A DNA stretch of 38,574 nucleotides. It comes from Candidatus Aminicenantota bacterium. GTDB taxonomy: Bacteria; Acidobacteriota; Aminicenantia; Aminicenantales; Aminicenantaceae. The DNA is taken from NCBI GenBank assembly GCA_014727835.1, contig WJMT01000090.1, forward strand, positions 1-38,574, written 5' to 3'. Position 1 is the first letter of the stretch; the number at the start of each line of letters is the position of its first letter. Positions 1 to 8,509 of this stretch are shown one piece after another. Made by a program: the position numbers and the translations under genes. The notes beneath the pieces were generated by a model. That model saw nothing but the letters and a program-made list of their open reading frames with translations. It was not told the DNA's origin and did not search any database.

Positions 1-1
1 G

Positions 2-370
2 GATACAGCCTGGATGAGCCAACAAGAACAAGATCAACCGGAGCCTGCTGAAAAAGAAGTGCTGAATAACATCCTGCGCGACCGGACCGATGCTGAAGTT
101 TTTAAAATCACCATAGAATTCGGATACAAACCCACCAAAAAATACAAAAAAGCAGTGGATATCGCCAAAAAGCTCGCCACCTACAAGGAGAAAGGAGAGG
201 GGGATCGGATCCGGCATTCCGTCACCTTTACTCCCCAGGAGGCAGAAAGCCTGTTCCAGGTCTTTAACATTGTGGTGGACTGGGAAAAGACAGACATTTT
301 CGTCAACCACAAAAAACTACCCTATGCCCACTCCCTTTGGGTGCCCCTTATGTGGTTTTACCGGGTTTGA
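2..370 (+). CDS. Hypothetical protein, C-terminal part (5' end probably outside window)
   Basis: I do not recognise the family. The reading frame is open back to base 2 (Asp-Thr-Ala-Trp before the first Met at base 14), so this is more likely the end of a longer gene than a complete 118-residue protein. No ribosome binding site can be judged before base 14. The visible part starts with a Gln/Glu/Pro-rich stretch, continues with a Lys-rich segment (KYKKAVDIAKK), and ends in an aromatic, hydrophobic tail (WVPLMWFYRV). No signal peptide, membrane helix or catalytic motif is visible. Its stop lies 12 bases from the stop of the convergent tryptophanase gene, with no hairpin terminator between them. 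Confidence 0.5.
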   Translation, partial: DTAWMSQQEQDQPEPAEKEVLNNILRDRTDAEVFKITIEFGYKPTKKYKKAVDIAKKLATYKEKGEGDRIRHSVTFTPQEAESLFQVFNIVVDWEKTDIFVNHKKLPYAHSLWVPLMWFYRV

Positions 371-382
371 CCCCCCTATCAA

Positions 383-1768
383 CTATGGGATTTCCTCCAT
401 CTCAGCCGTGAAATGACGAAGGTATGGCGCCTGATGAACCATTCTGAATCCCTTTATATGTTTGCGCTTTTGATAAGTCCGAATCACGGCTTCTGCTATA
501 AAATTGAAATGAGACAATGTGTAGACACGCCTGGGAATAGCCAGCCGCACCAGCTCTAGTTCGGGGAAAATCTCTTTTCCGGTTTTTTTGTCTGTCTTTC
601 CGAACATCACTCCGCCGATTCCCACAGTCCGGATCCCCGCCTCCCTGTACAGAGCTACGGTCACAGCCCAGGCTGGATACTGATTCCGGGGAATATGAGG
701 GAGAAACCGGTCGCCCAGCAAATAAACCGCATGGCCTCCGGGGGGAGAATACACAGGAACTCCTTGTTTGTTAAGGCATTCCCACAAATACCTCACCTGA
801 CCGATGCGGTGCTCCAGATAGTCTTCTTCCAGCACTTCTTTGAGACCTCTGGAAACAGCCTCAAGGTCACGTCCAGCCAATCCTCCATATGTGGCGAATC
901 CTTCGCTTCGGATCAGATTGTATTTGAGTTTTTCAGCCAGCTCATCATCATTCACAGCAACAAATCCACCGATGTTGACCAGCGCATCTTTTTTAGCGCT
1001 CATTGTGGCGCCATCTGCGTAAGAAAAAATCTCATTCACGATTTCAGGAATGGATTTTCCAGAATACCCGGACTCATATTTTTTTATGAAATAGGCATTT
1101 TCAGCAAACCGGCATGCATCCAGATACAAAGGGATGTTGTGTTTCCGGCAGATCCGGCTGACATCTTTGATGTTTTTCAAAGAAACCGGCTGTCCTCCTC
1201 CGCTGTTATTGGTGATCGTGATCATCACAAAGGGAATATTTTGGGGATTTTTCTTTGAAATGAACTGTTCCAGCTTTTTGATATCCATATCTCCTTTAAA
1301 CAGTGCCTCTTTATCAGGGTCATAAGCGCTGTCCTGTACCAAATCATCACAAACCACACCCCTGAACTCAAGATTAGCCCGGGTGGTATCAAAATGGATA
1401 TTATTGGGCACATAATCGCCTTTTTTTGTGGTCACCTCAAAGAGGATCCGTTCTGCAGCCCGCCCCTGATGGGTGGGGATCACATGTTTGAATCCAAACA
1501 CATCCCGGACTGTTTTCTGAAAATGGAAATAATTTCGGGATCCGGCATAGGACTCATCACCGGTCATGATTCCCGCCCACTGATGATCGCTCATGGCTGA
1601 AGTGCCGCTGTCTGTCAAAAGGTCAATGTAGACCTTTTCAGAGGGGATAGTAAAGACATTATAACCGGAATCCTTGAGAGCCTGTTCTCTCTGTTTTTGG
1701 TTCAGTTTTTTTATAGGTTCAACACTTTTGATTTTATACGGTTCCAATGGATAATTTGATTCGCTCAC
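383..1768 (-). CDS. tnaA: Tryptophanase (L-tryptophan indole-lyase), PLP-dependent
   Basis: Cytosolic PLP enzyme predicted to split tryptophan into indole, pyruvate and ammonia. The 461 residues match the beta-eliminating lyase family end to end. Visible marks are LLTDSGT (50-56), PTHQGR (98-103), the cofactor-contacting Asp in DACRF (D217) and the Schiff-base Lys in SAKKD (K260). Family members are either tryptophanases or tyrosine phenol-lyases. The discriminating positions read Asp127 (Thr in tyrosine phenol-lyase), Ile384 (Arg in tyrosine phenol-lyase) and His452 (Phe in tyrosine phenol-lyase), so all three are tryptophanase-type. The start is GTG, chosen because AGGAGG lies about 5-6 bases upstream. 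It is the last gene of the operon with the MTA phosphorylase and PfkB kinase; no tnaC leader or tnaB permease is next to it. Confidence 0.9.
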   Translation of the reverse strand: MSESNYPLEPYKIKSVEPIKKLNQKQREQALKDSGYNVFTIPSEKVYIDLLTDSGTSAMSDHQWAGIMTGDESYAGSRNYFHFQKTVRDVFGFKHVIPTHQGRAAERILFEVTTKKGDYVPNNIHFDTTRANLEFRGVVCDDLVQDSAYDPDKEALFKGDMDIKKLEQFISKKNPQNIPFVMITITNNSGGGQPVSLKNIKDVSRICRKHNIPLYLDACRFAENAYFIKKYESGYSGKSIPEIVNEIFSYADGATMSAKKDALVNIGGFVAVNDDELAEKLKYNLIRSEGFATYGGLAGRDLEAVSRGLKEVLEEDYLEHRIGQVRYLWECLNKQGVPVYSPPGGHAVYLLGDRFLPHIPRNQYPAWAVTVALYREAGIRTVGIGGVMFGKTDKKTGKEIFPELELVRLAIPRRVYTLSHFNFIAEAVIRTYQKRKHIKGFRMVHQAPYLRHFTAEMEEIP

Positions 1769-1803
1769 CCAGGCCTCCTTTGAAGATTTGTCTTTATCTG
1801 GTT

Positions 1804-2703
1804 CTAAAATGAAACCAGGTTTTTAAATTCTTTATAACGCTTTTTGATTTCAGATTGGGTCACTGTCATCAACCGGTCTGTGCCAAAGTCCTCGATCGTG
1901 AATGAGGCCATCACACTTCCATACACAGCAGCCCGTCTGATGTCCTTTTCTTCAAATGACTTCACCTGGTCCAAGTACCCTAAAAACCCCCCGGCAAAGC
2001 TGTCTCCAGCACCGGTCGGATCTCTCACATCTTCGCAGGGATGGGCCGGTATTCCAGAGATGAATTGATCTTCAACGATGATCACTCCGTGTTCGCCCTT
2101 TTTGATCACCACAAAAGAAGGTCCCTGCTCCAGCATTTTTCGCCCAGCTATGATGAGATTGTTCTCTTGGGTGATTTTTTTGACTTCCTCATCATTGCCA
2201 AAAAAAATATCGACCTTGCTGATCACCTCCAGCAAAGACTTCTTCCTGTTCTCAATGTACAAATTAATGGTATCCATGGCAGTAAGCTGAGGATTTTTCA
2301 CTTGAGAGAGCACATCCAGCTGAAGTTCCGGGTCTATGGTTCCCAAAAACACAATATCCGCTTCCCTATAATCTGGAGGCAGTTCAGGCTTGAAATCTTG
2401 AAACACATTGATTTCTGTCTTGAGAGTGGTTCTTTGATTGGGGTTTTGTCCGTAACGGCCTTCCCAAAAAAAGGTCTTTCCCTCTTCTAGGGTCATTCCC
2501 CTGGTGTCAATCCCTTTTTTATTGAATTTCTTGATTATTTCCCTGGGAAAGTCTTCTCCTGCCACAGATACAATTTTGGGCTTTGTGAAATAGCTGGCTG
2601 CCAGAGAAGCATAAGAACACGACCCTCCAACAATCCTCTCCCTTCTATCAAAAGGAGTCTCTATGGTGTCCAAAGCTGTAGATCCGATAATGACTAAGCT
2701 CAT
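1804..2703 (-). CDS. PfkB/ribokinase-family sugar or nucleoside kinase
   Basis: ATP-dependent kinase of the ribokinase superfamily, 299 residues. The C-terminal signature DPTGAGDSF (228-236) carries the catalytic base Asp234 and the anion hole. The NxxE motif is at 170-173 (NDEE), and a glycine pair (GGS, 26-28) sits in the sugar-binding N-terminal part. The substrate cannot be read from sequence. The gene lies 21 bases downstream of the MTA phosphorylase and 35 bases upstream of tnaA on the same strand, so co-transcription is likely. Pairing with a nucleoside phosphorylase suggests action on a nucleoside or on the released pentose (for example ribose 1-phosphate or a nucleoside); that is inference. 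A Shine-Dalgarno-like AAAGGA precedes the ATG. Confidence 0.82.
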   Translation of the reverse strand: MSLVIIGSTALDTIETPFDRRERIVGGSCSYASLAASYFTKPKIVSVAGEDFPREIIKKFNKKGIDTRGMTLEEGKTFFWEGRYGQNPNQRTTLKTEINVFQDFKPELPPDYREADIVFLGTIDPELQLDVLSQVKNPQLTAMDTINLYIENRKKSLLEVISKVDIFFGNDEEVKKITQENNLIIAGRKMLEQGPSFVVIKKGEHGVIIVEDQFISGIPAHPCEDVRDPTGAGDSFAGGFLGYLDQVKSFEEKDIRRAAVYGSVMASFTIEDFGTDRLMTVTQSEIKKRYKEFKNLVSF

Positions 2704-2724
2704 TTATTTGCTTCCTTTCGTTTC

Positions 2725-3615
2725 CTAGTTCAAATATTTGCTGATAATGAGGTCTATTTTTTTTCGGGTAAACGAGGGGATTCTACTGGGATCTGTGACA
2801 ATGGCGTTTTTCAATGCATCCCCACATTCACAAGCTCTATCCTCACATTCCGGAAGGTCCTTGACTGCTTTTTTGATGAGATTTTTGGCATTTTTCACAT
2901 TTTTTTCCATATTCTCCAGTATCATTTCCACTGAAACAGGCCCTTCGGATTCATGCCACACATCATAATCTGTAACCAGGCTCATGCTGGCATAACAGAT
3001 TTCTGCTTCCCGGCACAATTTCGCCTCTGTAACCCCGGTCATTCCGATCACATCACATCCCCACTTCCTATAAATTTGAGATTCCGCAATGGTGGAAAAG
3101 TGTGGACCCTGGATGCACACATAAGTCCCCTTGTTATGAACTCTGAGATCCATTCCTTTGCCGGTTTCATACAGCACCCGGGACATATCCGAACACACGG
3201 GATTGGCGAAACCGATATGAGCAACCACTCCCCCTCCGAAAAAAGAACAGTCTCTGTGTGTCTTGTCATAAAACTGATCCGGAAACACAAGATCTCTGGG
3301 CTTGATTTCTTCTTTGAGAGATCCCACTGAATTGACAGAAATGATGCGGCTGACTCCCAGTATTTTGAATCCATAGACATTCGCCCTATAGTTGATTTCC
3401 GAAGGGAGGATCCTGTGTCCTCTTCCATGTCTGCTGAGAAAAGCAATTCTTTTGCCCTCTAAAACACCTAACGTATAAGCATCTGAAGGCCATCCAAAAG
3501 GAGTCTTCAGTTCAAGGGTTCGAAGGTCCTGAATTCCTTCCATATCATAGAGACCCGTGCCTCCCAGGATGCCGATATCTGCAGTGGGCTTGTCTTTTCG
3601 GCTTGAATCCGTCAT
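2725..3615 (-). CDS. mtnP: S-methyl-5'-thioadenosine phosphorylase
   Basis: Phosphorolyses methylthioadenosine, the by-product of polyamine synthesis and radical-SAM chemistry, to adenine and methylthioribose 1-phosphate. It belongs to the trimeric PNP/MTAP family. Visible are the phosphate-site GGTGL (18-22), RHGRGH (62-67), NSVGSL (95-100) and TDYDVW (215-220). The two Asp residues of TDYD are those that bind the 6-amino group of adenine; guanine/hypoxanthine-specific PNPs have Asn/Glu there, so adenine-type specificity is predicted. The start at 3615 is preferred over an in-frame ATG at 3654 because AAGGAGGA lies just upstream. It is the first gene of the mtnP-pfkB-tnaA operon and divergent from the sirtuin gene. 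The C-terminal part has a Cys/acidic patch (CEDRACECG). Confidence 0.88.
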   Translation of the reverse strand: MTDSSRKDKPTADIGILGGTGLYDMEGIQDLRTLELKTPFGWPSDAYTLGVLEGKRIAFLSRHGRGHRILPSEINYRANVYGFKILGVSRIISVNSVGSLKEEIKPRDLVFPDQFYDKTHRDCSFFGGGVVAHIGFANPVCSDMSRVLYETGKGMDLRVHNKGTYVCIQGPHFSTIAESQIYRKWGCDVIGMTGVTEAKLCREAEICYASMSLVTDYDVWHESEGPVSVEMILENMEKNVKNAKNLIKKAVKDLPECEDRACECGDALKNAIVTDPSRIPSFTRKKIDLIISKYLN

Positions 3616-3746
3616 GTCTCCTCCTTGATTTCTTCTGGATAACTCAGGTCTCATATAATTTATAACTAATGGGAGAGGAAATCAAGAAAGTGCACAAACA
3701 AACATGATTCCATGCTGCAGACAGGGGCTCTCCTCTGTTTTCCTGC

Positions 3747-3775
3747 TTGAGGTTTGAGGCCAATTCAGTTATTCT
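3747..3775 (+). promoter_or_regulatory. Putative sigma-70 promoter of the sirtuin-larC-folE-metG run
   Basis: TTGAGG (3747-3752), a 17-base spacer and TATTCT (3770-3775) match the -35/-10 consensus at four of six positions each with ideal spacing. The expected start of transcription near 3782 would leave out the upstream ATG at 3776 and supports translation from 3794. Confidence 0.4.
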
Positions 3776-3793
3776 ATGGCGAAGGAAATCTTT

Positions 3794-4567
3794 ATGATCA
3801 ACAAAGATCTTATCTTGGATACAGTGAAGCTGCTCAGAAACGCAGAACGCATCATTGCCTTTACAGGATCCGGAGTCTCTGCTGAATCCGGGATTCCCAC
3901 CTTTCGAGGAAAAGACGGTTTGTGGAGACAATTCAGAGCCCAAGACCTGGCGACACCTCAGGCCTTTGCTGATAATCCCAGACTTGTCTGGGAGTGGTAT
4001 GACTGGAGAAGGCAAATCATTTCAGAAAAAAAACCCAATCCCGGTCATCAAGCCCTTGCCGAGTGGAGCAAGATGTTTCCATCTGTTCACATCATAACCC
4101 AAAACATCGACGGGTTTCACCAGAAAGCCGGCTCTGAGGACATCCATGAACTTCACGGAAACATCTGGAAATTGAGGTGCACAGAACAAGGAACCATCAG
4201 AGAAGACCACACCGTGCCCCTTAAAGAAACCCCCCCCAGATGTCCCAAATGCGGCGCCCTCATGAGACCTCATGTGGTGTGGTTTGGAGAGGCCTTGGAT
4301 ATGGATGTCCTGAATCAGGCAGTGAGCTTGAGCTCCAAGGCAGATGTGATGTTTGTCGTCGGCACTTCGGCTCTGGTTTATCCGGCTGCCTCCATTCCTT
4401 TCACTGCCCTGGAGTCCGGAGTCAAAGTCATAGAAATCAATCCAGAGTCCACTCCCCTCACGTCCAATGCAGACATCAGTATCAGAGGAAAAGCCGGAGA
4501 TGTGCTTCCCAAAATCACAAAAAAATTCCAAAGAAAACCAAACCGTTCAGAGGAAAAAGAAAAATGA
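3794..4567 (+). CDS. cobB: NAD-dependent protein deacylase, sirtuin (class III, CobB/SIRT5-like)
   Basis: Removes acyl groups from protein lysines using NAD+, giving nicotinamide and O-acyl-ADP-ribose. With the start at 3794 the protein has 257 residues. It shows the NAD motif GSGVSAESGIPTFRG (25-39), QNID (103-106), the catalytic His121 in LHGN, and a small zinc module with C129, C150 and C153. The expected fourth zinc Cys is Gln132. Tyr69 and Arg72 (YDWR) form the Y-x-x-R pair that in class III sirtuins accepts acidic acyl groups such as succinyl. The start at 3794 has AAGGA 7 bases upstream; the alternative ATG at 3776 has no such site and abuts the predicted promoter. The stop overlaps the larC start by 4 bases (ATGA). 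Confidence 0.88.
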   Translation: MINKDLILDTVKLLRNAERIIAFTGSGVSAESGIPTFRGKDGLWRQFRAQDLATPQAFADNPRLVWEWYDWRRQIISEKKPNPGHQALAEWSKMFPSVHIITQNIDGFHQKAGSEDIHELHGNIWKLRCTEQGTIREDHTVPLKETPPRCPKCGALMRPHVVWFGEALDMDVLNQAVSLSSKADVMFVVGTSALVYPAASIPFTALESGVKVIEINPESTPLTSNADISIRGKAGDVLPKITKKFQRKPNRSEEKEK

Positions 4568-5739
4568 AATACGCCTATTTTGATGCCTCATCAGGAGTGA
4601 GCGGAGATATGACCCTGGGAGCTCTTTTGGACTTGGGCGCAGATACCGTGCTTTTTCAAGACCAAATCGCCTCATTGAATCTCCCTGTTGAAATCAAAGT
4701 CAAAGAGACCCAAAGAGCTTCCCTCAGAGCGCTTAAAGTGGATGTTTCGGTAAACAGAACCGATCATCAATCCAGAAAATGGGCTGATATTGAACACATC
4801 ATCCAAAAAAGTTCTTTTTCCGACACCGTCAAACAAAGAGCAAGTTTGATCTTCAAGAGCCTGTTTCAAGCTGAAGCCAAAGTGCATGGAAGGGATTTTT
4901 CTTCCACCCATCTTCATGAAGCCGGCGCAGATGATGCTATTGTGGATATCCTGGGAACCTGTCTGCTGGCAGAACAGCTCAACATCAATGAATTTTACTC
5001 TTCCCCCTTGAATTTAGGCAGTGGTTTTGCTCGATCCGCACACGGCACATATCCGGTCCCCCCTCCTGCAGTGGCAGAACTTCTCAAAGACATCCCTGTT
5101 TATTCAGAACACATCCAAAAGGAATTGGTCACTCCCACTGGTGCGGCTATCATTTCATCTATAGTGACAGATTTCAATCTTTTCCCGGAACTGATGTATG
5201 AAAAAGTTGGCTGCGGTGCCGGAGGAAGAGATTTCAAGAGATTCCCCAACATCCTGCGCATTTTTTATGGAGAAACAGACGCTTACAGCCCAAAACAGCG
5301 AATCTATCAGATCGAAGTCAACATCGATGATTCCAATCCCCAGATTTTAGCAGCATTCCTAGATAAAGCCCTAGAAAAAGGGGCCCTGGATGTATTCATG
5401 ACACCAGTGGTCATGAAAAAAAACCGAATGGCCACAAAATTGACCTTGCTTGCAGAATTCAATAAAATAGTACCATTAACAGCTCTGGTGTTTGAGGAGA
5501 CCAGCTCCATAGGACTCAGATATTTTCCGGTCAGAAGAGAGATACTCAAACGGAAGAGAATCAATGTCACAGTTATGAATGAGACCATCTCTGTCAAAGT
5601 CGCAGAATTTCAAGGAAAACCCATCAATTTTCAGCCGGAATTTGCCGACTGCAAAAAAGTGGCGGACAAAAAAAATCTTCCCCTTAAAAAGGTCATGGAA
5701 CTGGCCATCAAAGAATTGAACACCGGAAAAAAGGAATAA
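4564..5739 (+). CDS. larC: LarC-type nickel insertion protein for the nickel-pincer cofactor
   Basis: LarC inserts nickel into pyridinium-3,5-bisthiocarboxylate mononucleotide to make the cofactor of lactate racemase and related LarA-type enzymes (family formerly DUF111). The 391 residues contain the N-terminal DASSGVSGDM, the HEAGADDAIVDILG segment, TPTGAAI and the C-terminal domain beginning near GCGAGGRDFKRFPN. In some lactobacilli larC is made by ribosomal frameshifting; here it is one uninterrupted frame. An AGAGGA site lies 9 bases upstream of the ATG. The frame is open much further upstream, but that part is the sirtuin gene read in another frame. LarA, LarB and LarE are not in this window, so its client enzyme is unknown. 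Confidence 0.85.
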   Translation: MKYAYFDASSGVSGDMTLGALLDLGADTVLFQDQIASLNLPVEIKVKETQRASLRALKVDVSVNRTDHQSRKWADIEHIIQKSSFSDTVKQRASLIFKSLFQAEAKVHGRDFSSTHLHEAGADDAIVDILGTCLLAEQLNINEFYSSPLNLGSGFARSAHGTYPVPPPAVAELLKDIPVYSEHIQKELVTPTGAAIISSIVTDFNLFPELMYEKVGCGAGGRDFKRFPNILRIFYGETDAYSPKQRIYQIEVNIDDSNPQILAAFLDKALEKGALDVFMTPVVMKKNRMATKLTLLAEFNKIVPLTALVFEETSSIGLRYFPVRREILKRKRINVTVMNETISVKVAEFQGKPINFQPEFADCKKVADKKNLPLKKVMELAIKELNTGKKE

Positions 5740-5763
5740 AGGCATCCATTTGAGGAGAAAACA

Positions 5764-6345
5764 GTGAATTCAAAAAAAATCAAGCAGGGCGTCAAACTCA
5801 TCCTGGAAGGAATCGGAGAAGACACCACACGTCCTGGAATTCAGAAAACGCCCCAAAGAGTGGTCTCCATGTTCCAGGAGATCCTGGAAGGAACAGAAAA
5901 AGATCCCGCAGAATTTCTCCATCCCATAAAGGGAGAAAAACACGATGAGCTGGTGATCATCAAAAACATTCCCTTGTATTCCATGTGCGAACATCATCTG
6001 CTTCCGTTTGCAGGAGAGGCCCATGTGGCTTACATCCCCAAACAGGGACGCATCGTGGGATTGAGTAAAATCGCCCGGGCTGTGGAAGTGTTTTCGCGGC
6101 GGCTCCAGGTCCAGGAAAGACTCACCAAACAGATCGCAGACACCATAAACGAAAATTTGAAACCTTTAGGGGTCATGGTAGTGATCGAAGCAGAACATAT
6201 GTGTATGTCCATGAGAGGGGCGAAAAAGCCCAAATCTCTGACTGTGACTTCAGCTGTCAGAGGATCTTTTCGCACTTCCAGCGCCACACGCACAGAAGCT
6301 ATGACTTTAATCAGAGGAGGACTGACCAGTGGACGAGAGACATAA
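5764..6345 (+). CDS. folE: GTP cyclohydrolase I
   Basis: Converts GTP to 7,8-dihydroneopterin triphosphate, the first step towards folate or, through QueD, queuosine. The 193-residue length fits the bacterial T-fold enzyme. Zinc ligands are C75 and H78 (in MCEHHLLPF) and C147 (in EHMCMSMRG). The GRIVGLSK (95-102) and TSAVRG signatures are present. Translation starts at GTG 5764 with GAGGAGA about 7 bases upstream. It follows larC by 24 bases and overlaps metG by 17 bases, so it is translationally linked to the next gene. This is the zinc-dependent FolE1 type, not FolE2. Confidence 0.93.
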   Translation: MNSKKIKQGVKLILEGIGEDTTRPGIQKTPQRVVSMFQEILEGTEKDPAEFLHPIKGEKHDELVIIKNIPLYSMCEHHLLPFAGEAHVAYIPKQGRIVGLSKIARAVEVFSRRLQVQERLTKQIADTINENLKPLGVMVVIEAEHMCMSMRGAKKPKSLTVTSAVRGSFRTSSATRTEAMTLIRGGLTSGRET

Positions 6346-8269
6346 AAAGACTTTCTACATCACCACACCGATCTATTATGTGAATGATGTCCCTCATATC
6401 GGGCACGCTTACACCACCATCATCGCAGATGCCATCAGCCGCTATAAAAAACTGGACGGCAAAAAAGTCTTTTTTTTGACCGGAACTGACGAACACGGAC
6501 AAAAAATCGAAAAAAGCGCTCAGGAAAAAGGAATGGAGCCCATTGAGCTGGCCGACAGAGTAGTCAAACGGTTTAAAAGCCTCTGGAAGAAATTGAACAT
6601 CTCTTATGATTATTTCATCCGGACCACGGAAAAAAGGCATGAAAAGGGAGTGCAGGAGCTTTTTCAGAACCTCAAGGAGAAAGGAGACATCTATAAAGGG
6701 GAGTACAAAGGATATTACTGTGTGAGCTGTGAAAACTTTCTTTCTGAAGATGTGCCCTTGGAGAAAGAGGGACATAAAATATGCCCGGACTGCGGTAAAG
6801 AGGCAGGGAAAGTCTCTGAAAAATGCTACTTTTTCCGTCTATCTGCTTATCAGGATAAACTTTTGGAGCTGTATGAAAAAAAACCTCTTTTCGTAAGACC
6901 TCAAAGCCGAATGAATGAGATCAGAAGTTTTGTGGAAAAAGGGCTTAAGGATCTGAGCATCACCCGATCCACTGTGAAATGGGGAATTTCAGTCCCGGAT
7001 GACCCGGAACAGTCCATTTATGTGTGGTTTGATGCCCTGAACAATTATCTGACCGGAATCGGATATGGATGGAACAAAGACCTGTATCAGTCTTTCTGGC
7101 CCCCGGATATCCATATGATCGGAAAAGATATCCTCAGGTTCCATGCGGTGTACTGGCCTGCGTTTCTCATGGCCGGAGATTTTCCGCTTCCCCAAACTGT
7201 GTACGGTCATGGGTGGTGGCTTAAAGACAAAACAAAGATGTCTAAATCAAAAGGAAATGTACTTGATCCGCACATTATTCTTAAAAGATTTGGAACAGAT
7301 CCTCTGAGATATTTTCTGCTCCGGGAAATCCCCATCGGACTGGACGGAAATTTTTCCCACGAGGGCTTTATCCACAGATGCAACTCTGATCTGGCTAATG
7401 ATTTGGGCAATTTGGTCCAGAGAACCCTCACCATGATCCGGAAATATTTTGACGGAAACATACCCACTCTCGGTGAAGAACTGAGCGATGACATCAGCCT
7501 CAGAAAAAGATTTGATGCTCTGAAATCAAGAGTCGCTGACTTTTATGACAATCACTCCATAAACAAAGCTCTGGAAGAGATATGGACCTATATCAATTCT
7601 GTCAATAAATACCTGGCTGACAGTGAGCCGTGGAGCTTAGCCAAGGATGAAACTCAAAAAGAGCGGCTGGCCCGTATTCTGTATCAGACCGCCTGCGCTC
7701 TGCGGGGAATCAGCTATTTCCTGTATCCGGTCATGCCTGAATCCGCACAAAAGATCTGGGATTTCTTGGGAGAAGAAACAAAAATTGAACAGGCATCTCT
7801 TCCTGATTTGAAGTTTGAAGACTACAAAGCTTACCGTGAAATCTTAAAGCCTGAACCCATATTTCCTAGAGTGGACCTCAAAGATTTTCTCAAAGACGAA
7901 CCAAAAGCCGCTCAAGGCGAACCCAAAAAGGAGGGAAAAATGAGTCAAATATCTTTCAATGAATTTAAAAAAATGGATTTAAGAGTCGCTGAGATTCTGA
8001 GTGCTGAAAAAGTGGAAGGAACCCGAAAGCTCGTTAAGCTGGAAGCTGACATCGGAGATGAAAAAAGACAGATGGTGGCCGGCATTGCAGATACCTATGA
8101 ACCTGAAGAACTGGTGGGAAAAAAGCTGGTGGTGATCGCCAATCTCGAACCCGCCACCATACACGGAATCGAATCTCAAGCCATGCTTCTGGCAGGTGTT
8201 AAAGAAGACGGCACAGCCGTGATTCCTTTTTTTGTTGAAGACATCCCCACCGGCTCCAAGGTCCAGTAA
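6329..8269 (+). CDS. metG: Methionyl-tRNA synthetase with C-terminal tRNA-binding domain
   Basis: Charges tRNA-Met, including the initiator. The 646 residues comprise a class I catalytic core with PHIGHAY (22-28) as the HIGH motif and KMSKS near residue 304. Between them is a zinc knuckle with CxxC pairs near 131-134 and 152-155 and a further Cys near 164. An anticodon-binding helical domain follows, then a Lys/Glu/Pro-rich linker near 520-537, and an EMAP/Trbp111-like tRNA-binding domain from about 538 to the end. GTG 6329 is chosen because AGGAGG (6315-6320) sits 8 bases upstream, inside folE; the reading frames overlap by 17 bases. A second strong site in the linker may start a free tRNA-binding domain. 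Confidence 0.95.
   Translation: MDERHKKTFYITTPIYYVNDVPHIGHAYTTIIADAISRYKKLDGKKVFFLTGTDEHGQKIEKSAQEKGMEPIELADRVVKRFKSLWKKLNISYDYFIRTTEKRHEKGVQELFQNLKEKGDIYKGEYKGYYCVSCENFLSEDVPLEKEGHKICPDCGKEAGKVSEKCYFFRLSAYQDKLLELYEKKPLFVRPQSRMNEIRSFVEKGLKDLSITRSTVKWGISVPDDPEQSIYVWFDALNNYLTGIGYGWNKDLYQSFWPPDIHMIGKDILRFHAVYWPAFLMAGDFPLPQTVYGHGWWLKDKTKMSKSKGNVLDPHIILKRFGTDPLRYFLLREIPIGLDGNFSHEGFIHRCNSDLANDLGNLVQRTLTMIRKYFDGNIPTLGEELSDDISLRKRFDALKSRVADFYDNHSINKALEEIWTYINSVNKYLADSEPWSLAKDETQKERLARILYQTACALRGISYFLYPVMPESAQKIWDFLGEETKIEQASLPDLKFEDYKAYREILKPEPIFPRVDLKDFLKDEPKAAQGEPKKEGKMSQISFNEFKKMDLRVAEILSAEKVEGTRKLVKLEADIGDEKRQMVAGIADTYEPEELVGKKLVVIANLEPATIHGIESQAMLLAGVKEDGTAVIPFFVEDIPTGSKVQ
7928..7942 (+). promoter_or_regulatory. 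Possible internal ribosome binding site and start within metG
   Basis: AAGGAGGG (7928-7935) lies just before an in-frame ATG at 7940 (5 bases after AGGAGG), exactly at the border between linker and tRNA-binding domain. Initiation here would make a free domain of about 109 residues resembling stand-alone Trbp111/CsaA proteins. The linker is Lys/Glu-rich, so the AAG GAG GGA codons could be coincidental. Confidence 0.35.
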
Positions 8270-8451
8270 TTTAGATTTATTCTTCATTGACACTTTTTTT
8301 ATTCCCTGTTCCTTTCCTTTGACCCTCTTCTCAATAGCCTTATTTTGCATCAAAATAAATTTCCAGCGGTTTTTTTCCATTTTTTAGTTAATATCAAAGC
8401 ATCAGGAGCTGTTCCAGCTGAGACGATCTTGGCTGCAGTGATAGCCTCTCA

Positions 8452-8480
8452 TTGACTTTATTTTTTGAAATTGATAATCT
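8452..8480 (+). promoter_or_regulatory. Putative sigma-70 promoter of the Ser/Thr kinase gene
   Basis: TTGACT (8452-8457), a 17-base AT-rich spacer and TAATCT (8475-8480) form a good match. The predicted transcript begins near 8487, about 23 bases before the ATG, which is preceded by GAGGGA. The rest of the 240-base gap from 8270 is AT-rich; I see no RNA gene or terminator in it. Confidence 0.5.
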
Positions 8481-8509
8481 TTTCATACATTCCAACTATC
8501 TGAGGGAAA

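Noticed and set aside
695-1258. 187-codon open frame antisense to tnaA
   Set aside because: It lies wholly inside a well-supported gene in another frame, has no ribosome site and no family resemblance; likewise other long antisense frames across the window.
1769-1803. tnaC-type leader peptide before tnaA
   Set aside because: The gap to the PfkB gene is 35 bases and has only a ribosome site; no small Trp-containing frame fits.
4240-4563. N-terminal extension of LarC by about 108 codons
   Set aside because: This stretch is the sirtuin gene read in another frame; the LarC family start coincides with the ATG at 4564 and its ribosome site.
8407-8419. Inverted repeat AGCTG-TTC-CAGCT upstream of the kinase promoter
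   Set aside because: Only 5-base arms, no T run and no second copy; it is too weak to call an operator or terminator.
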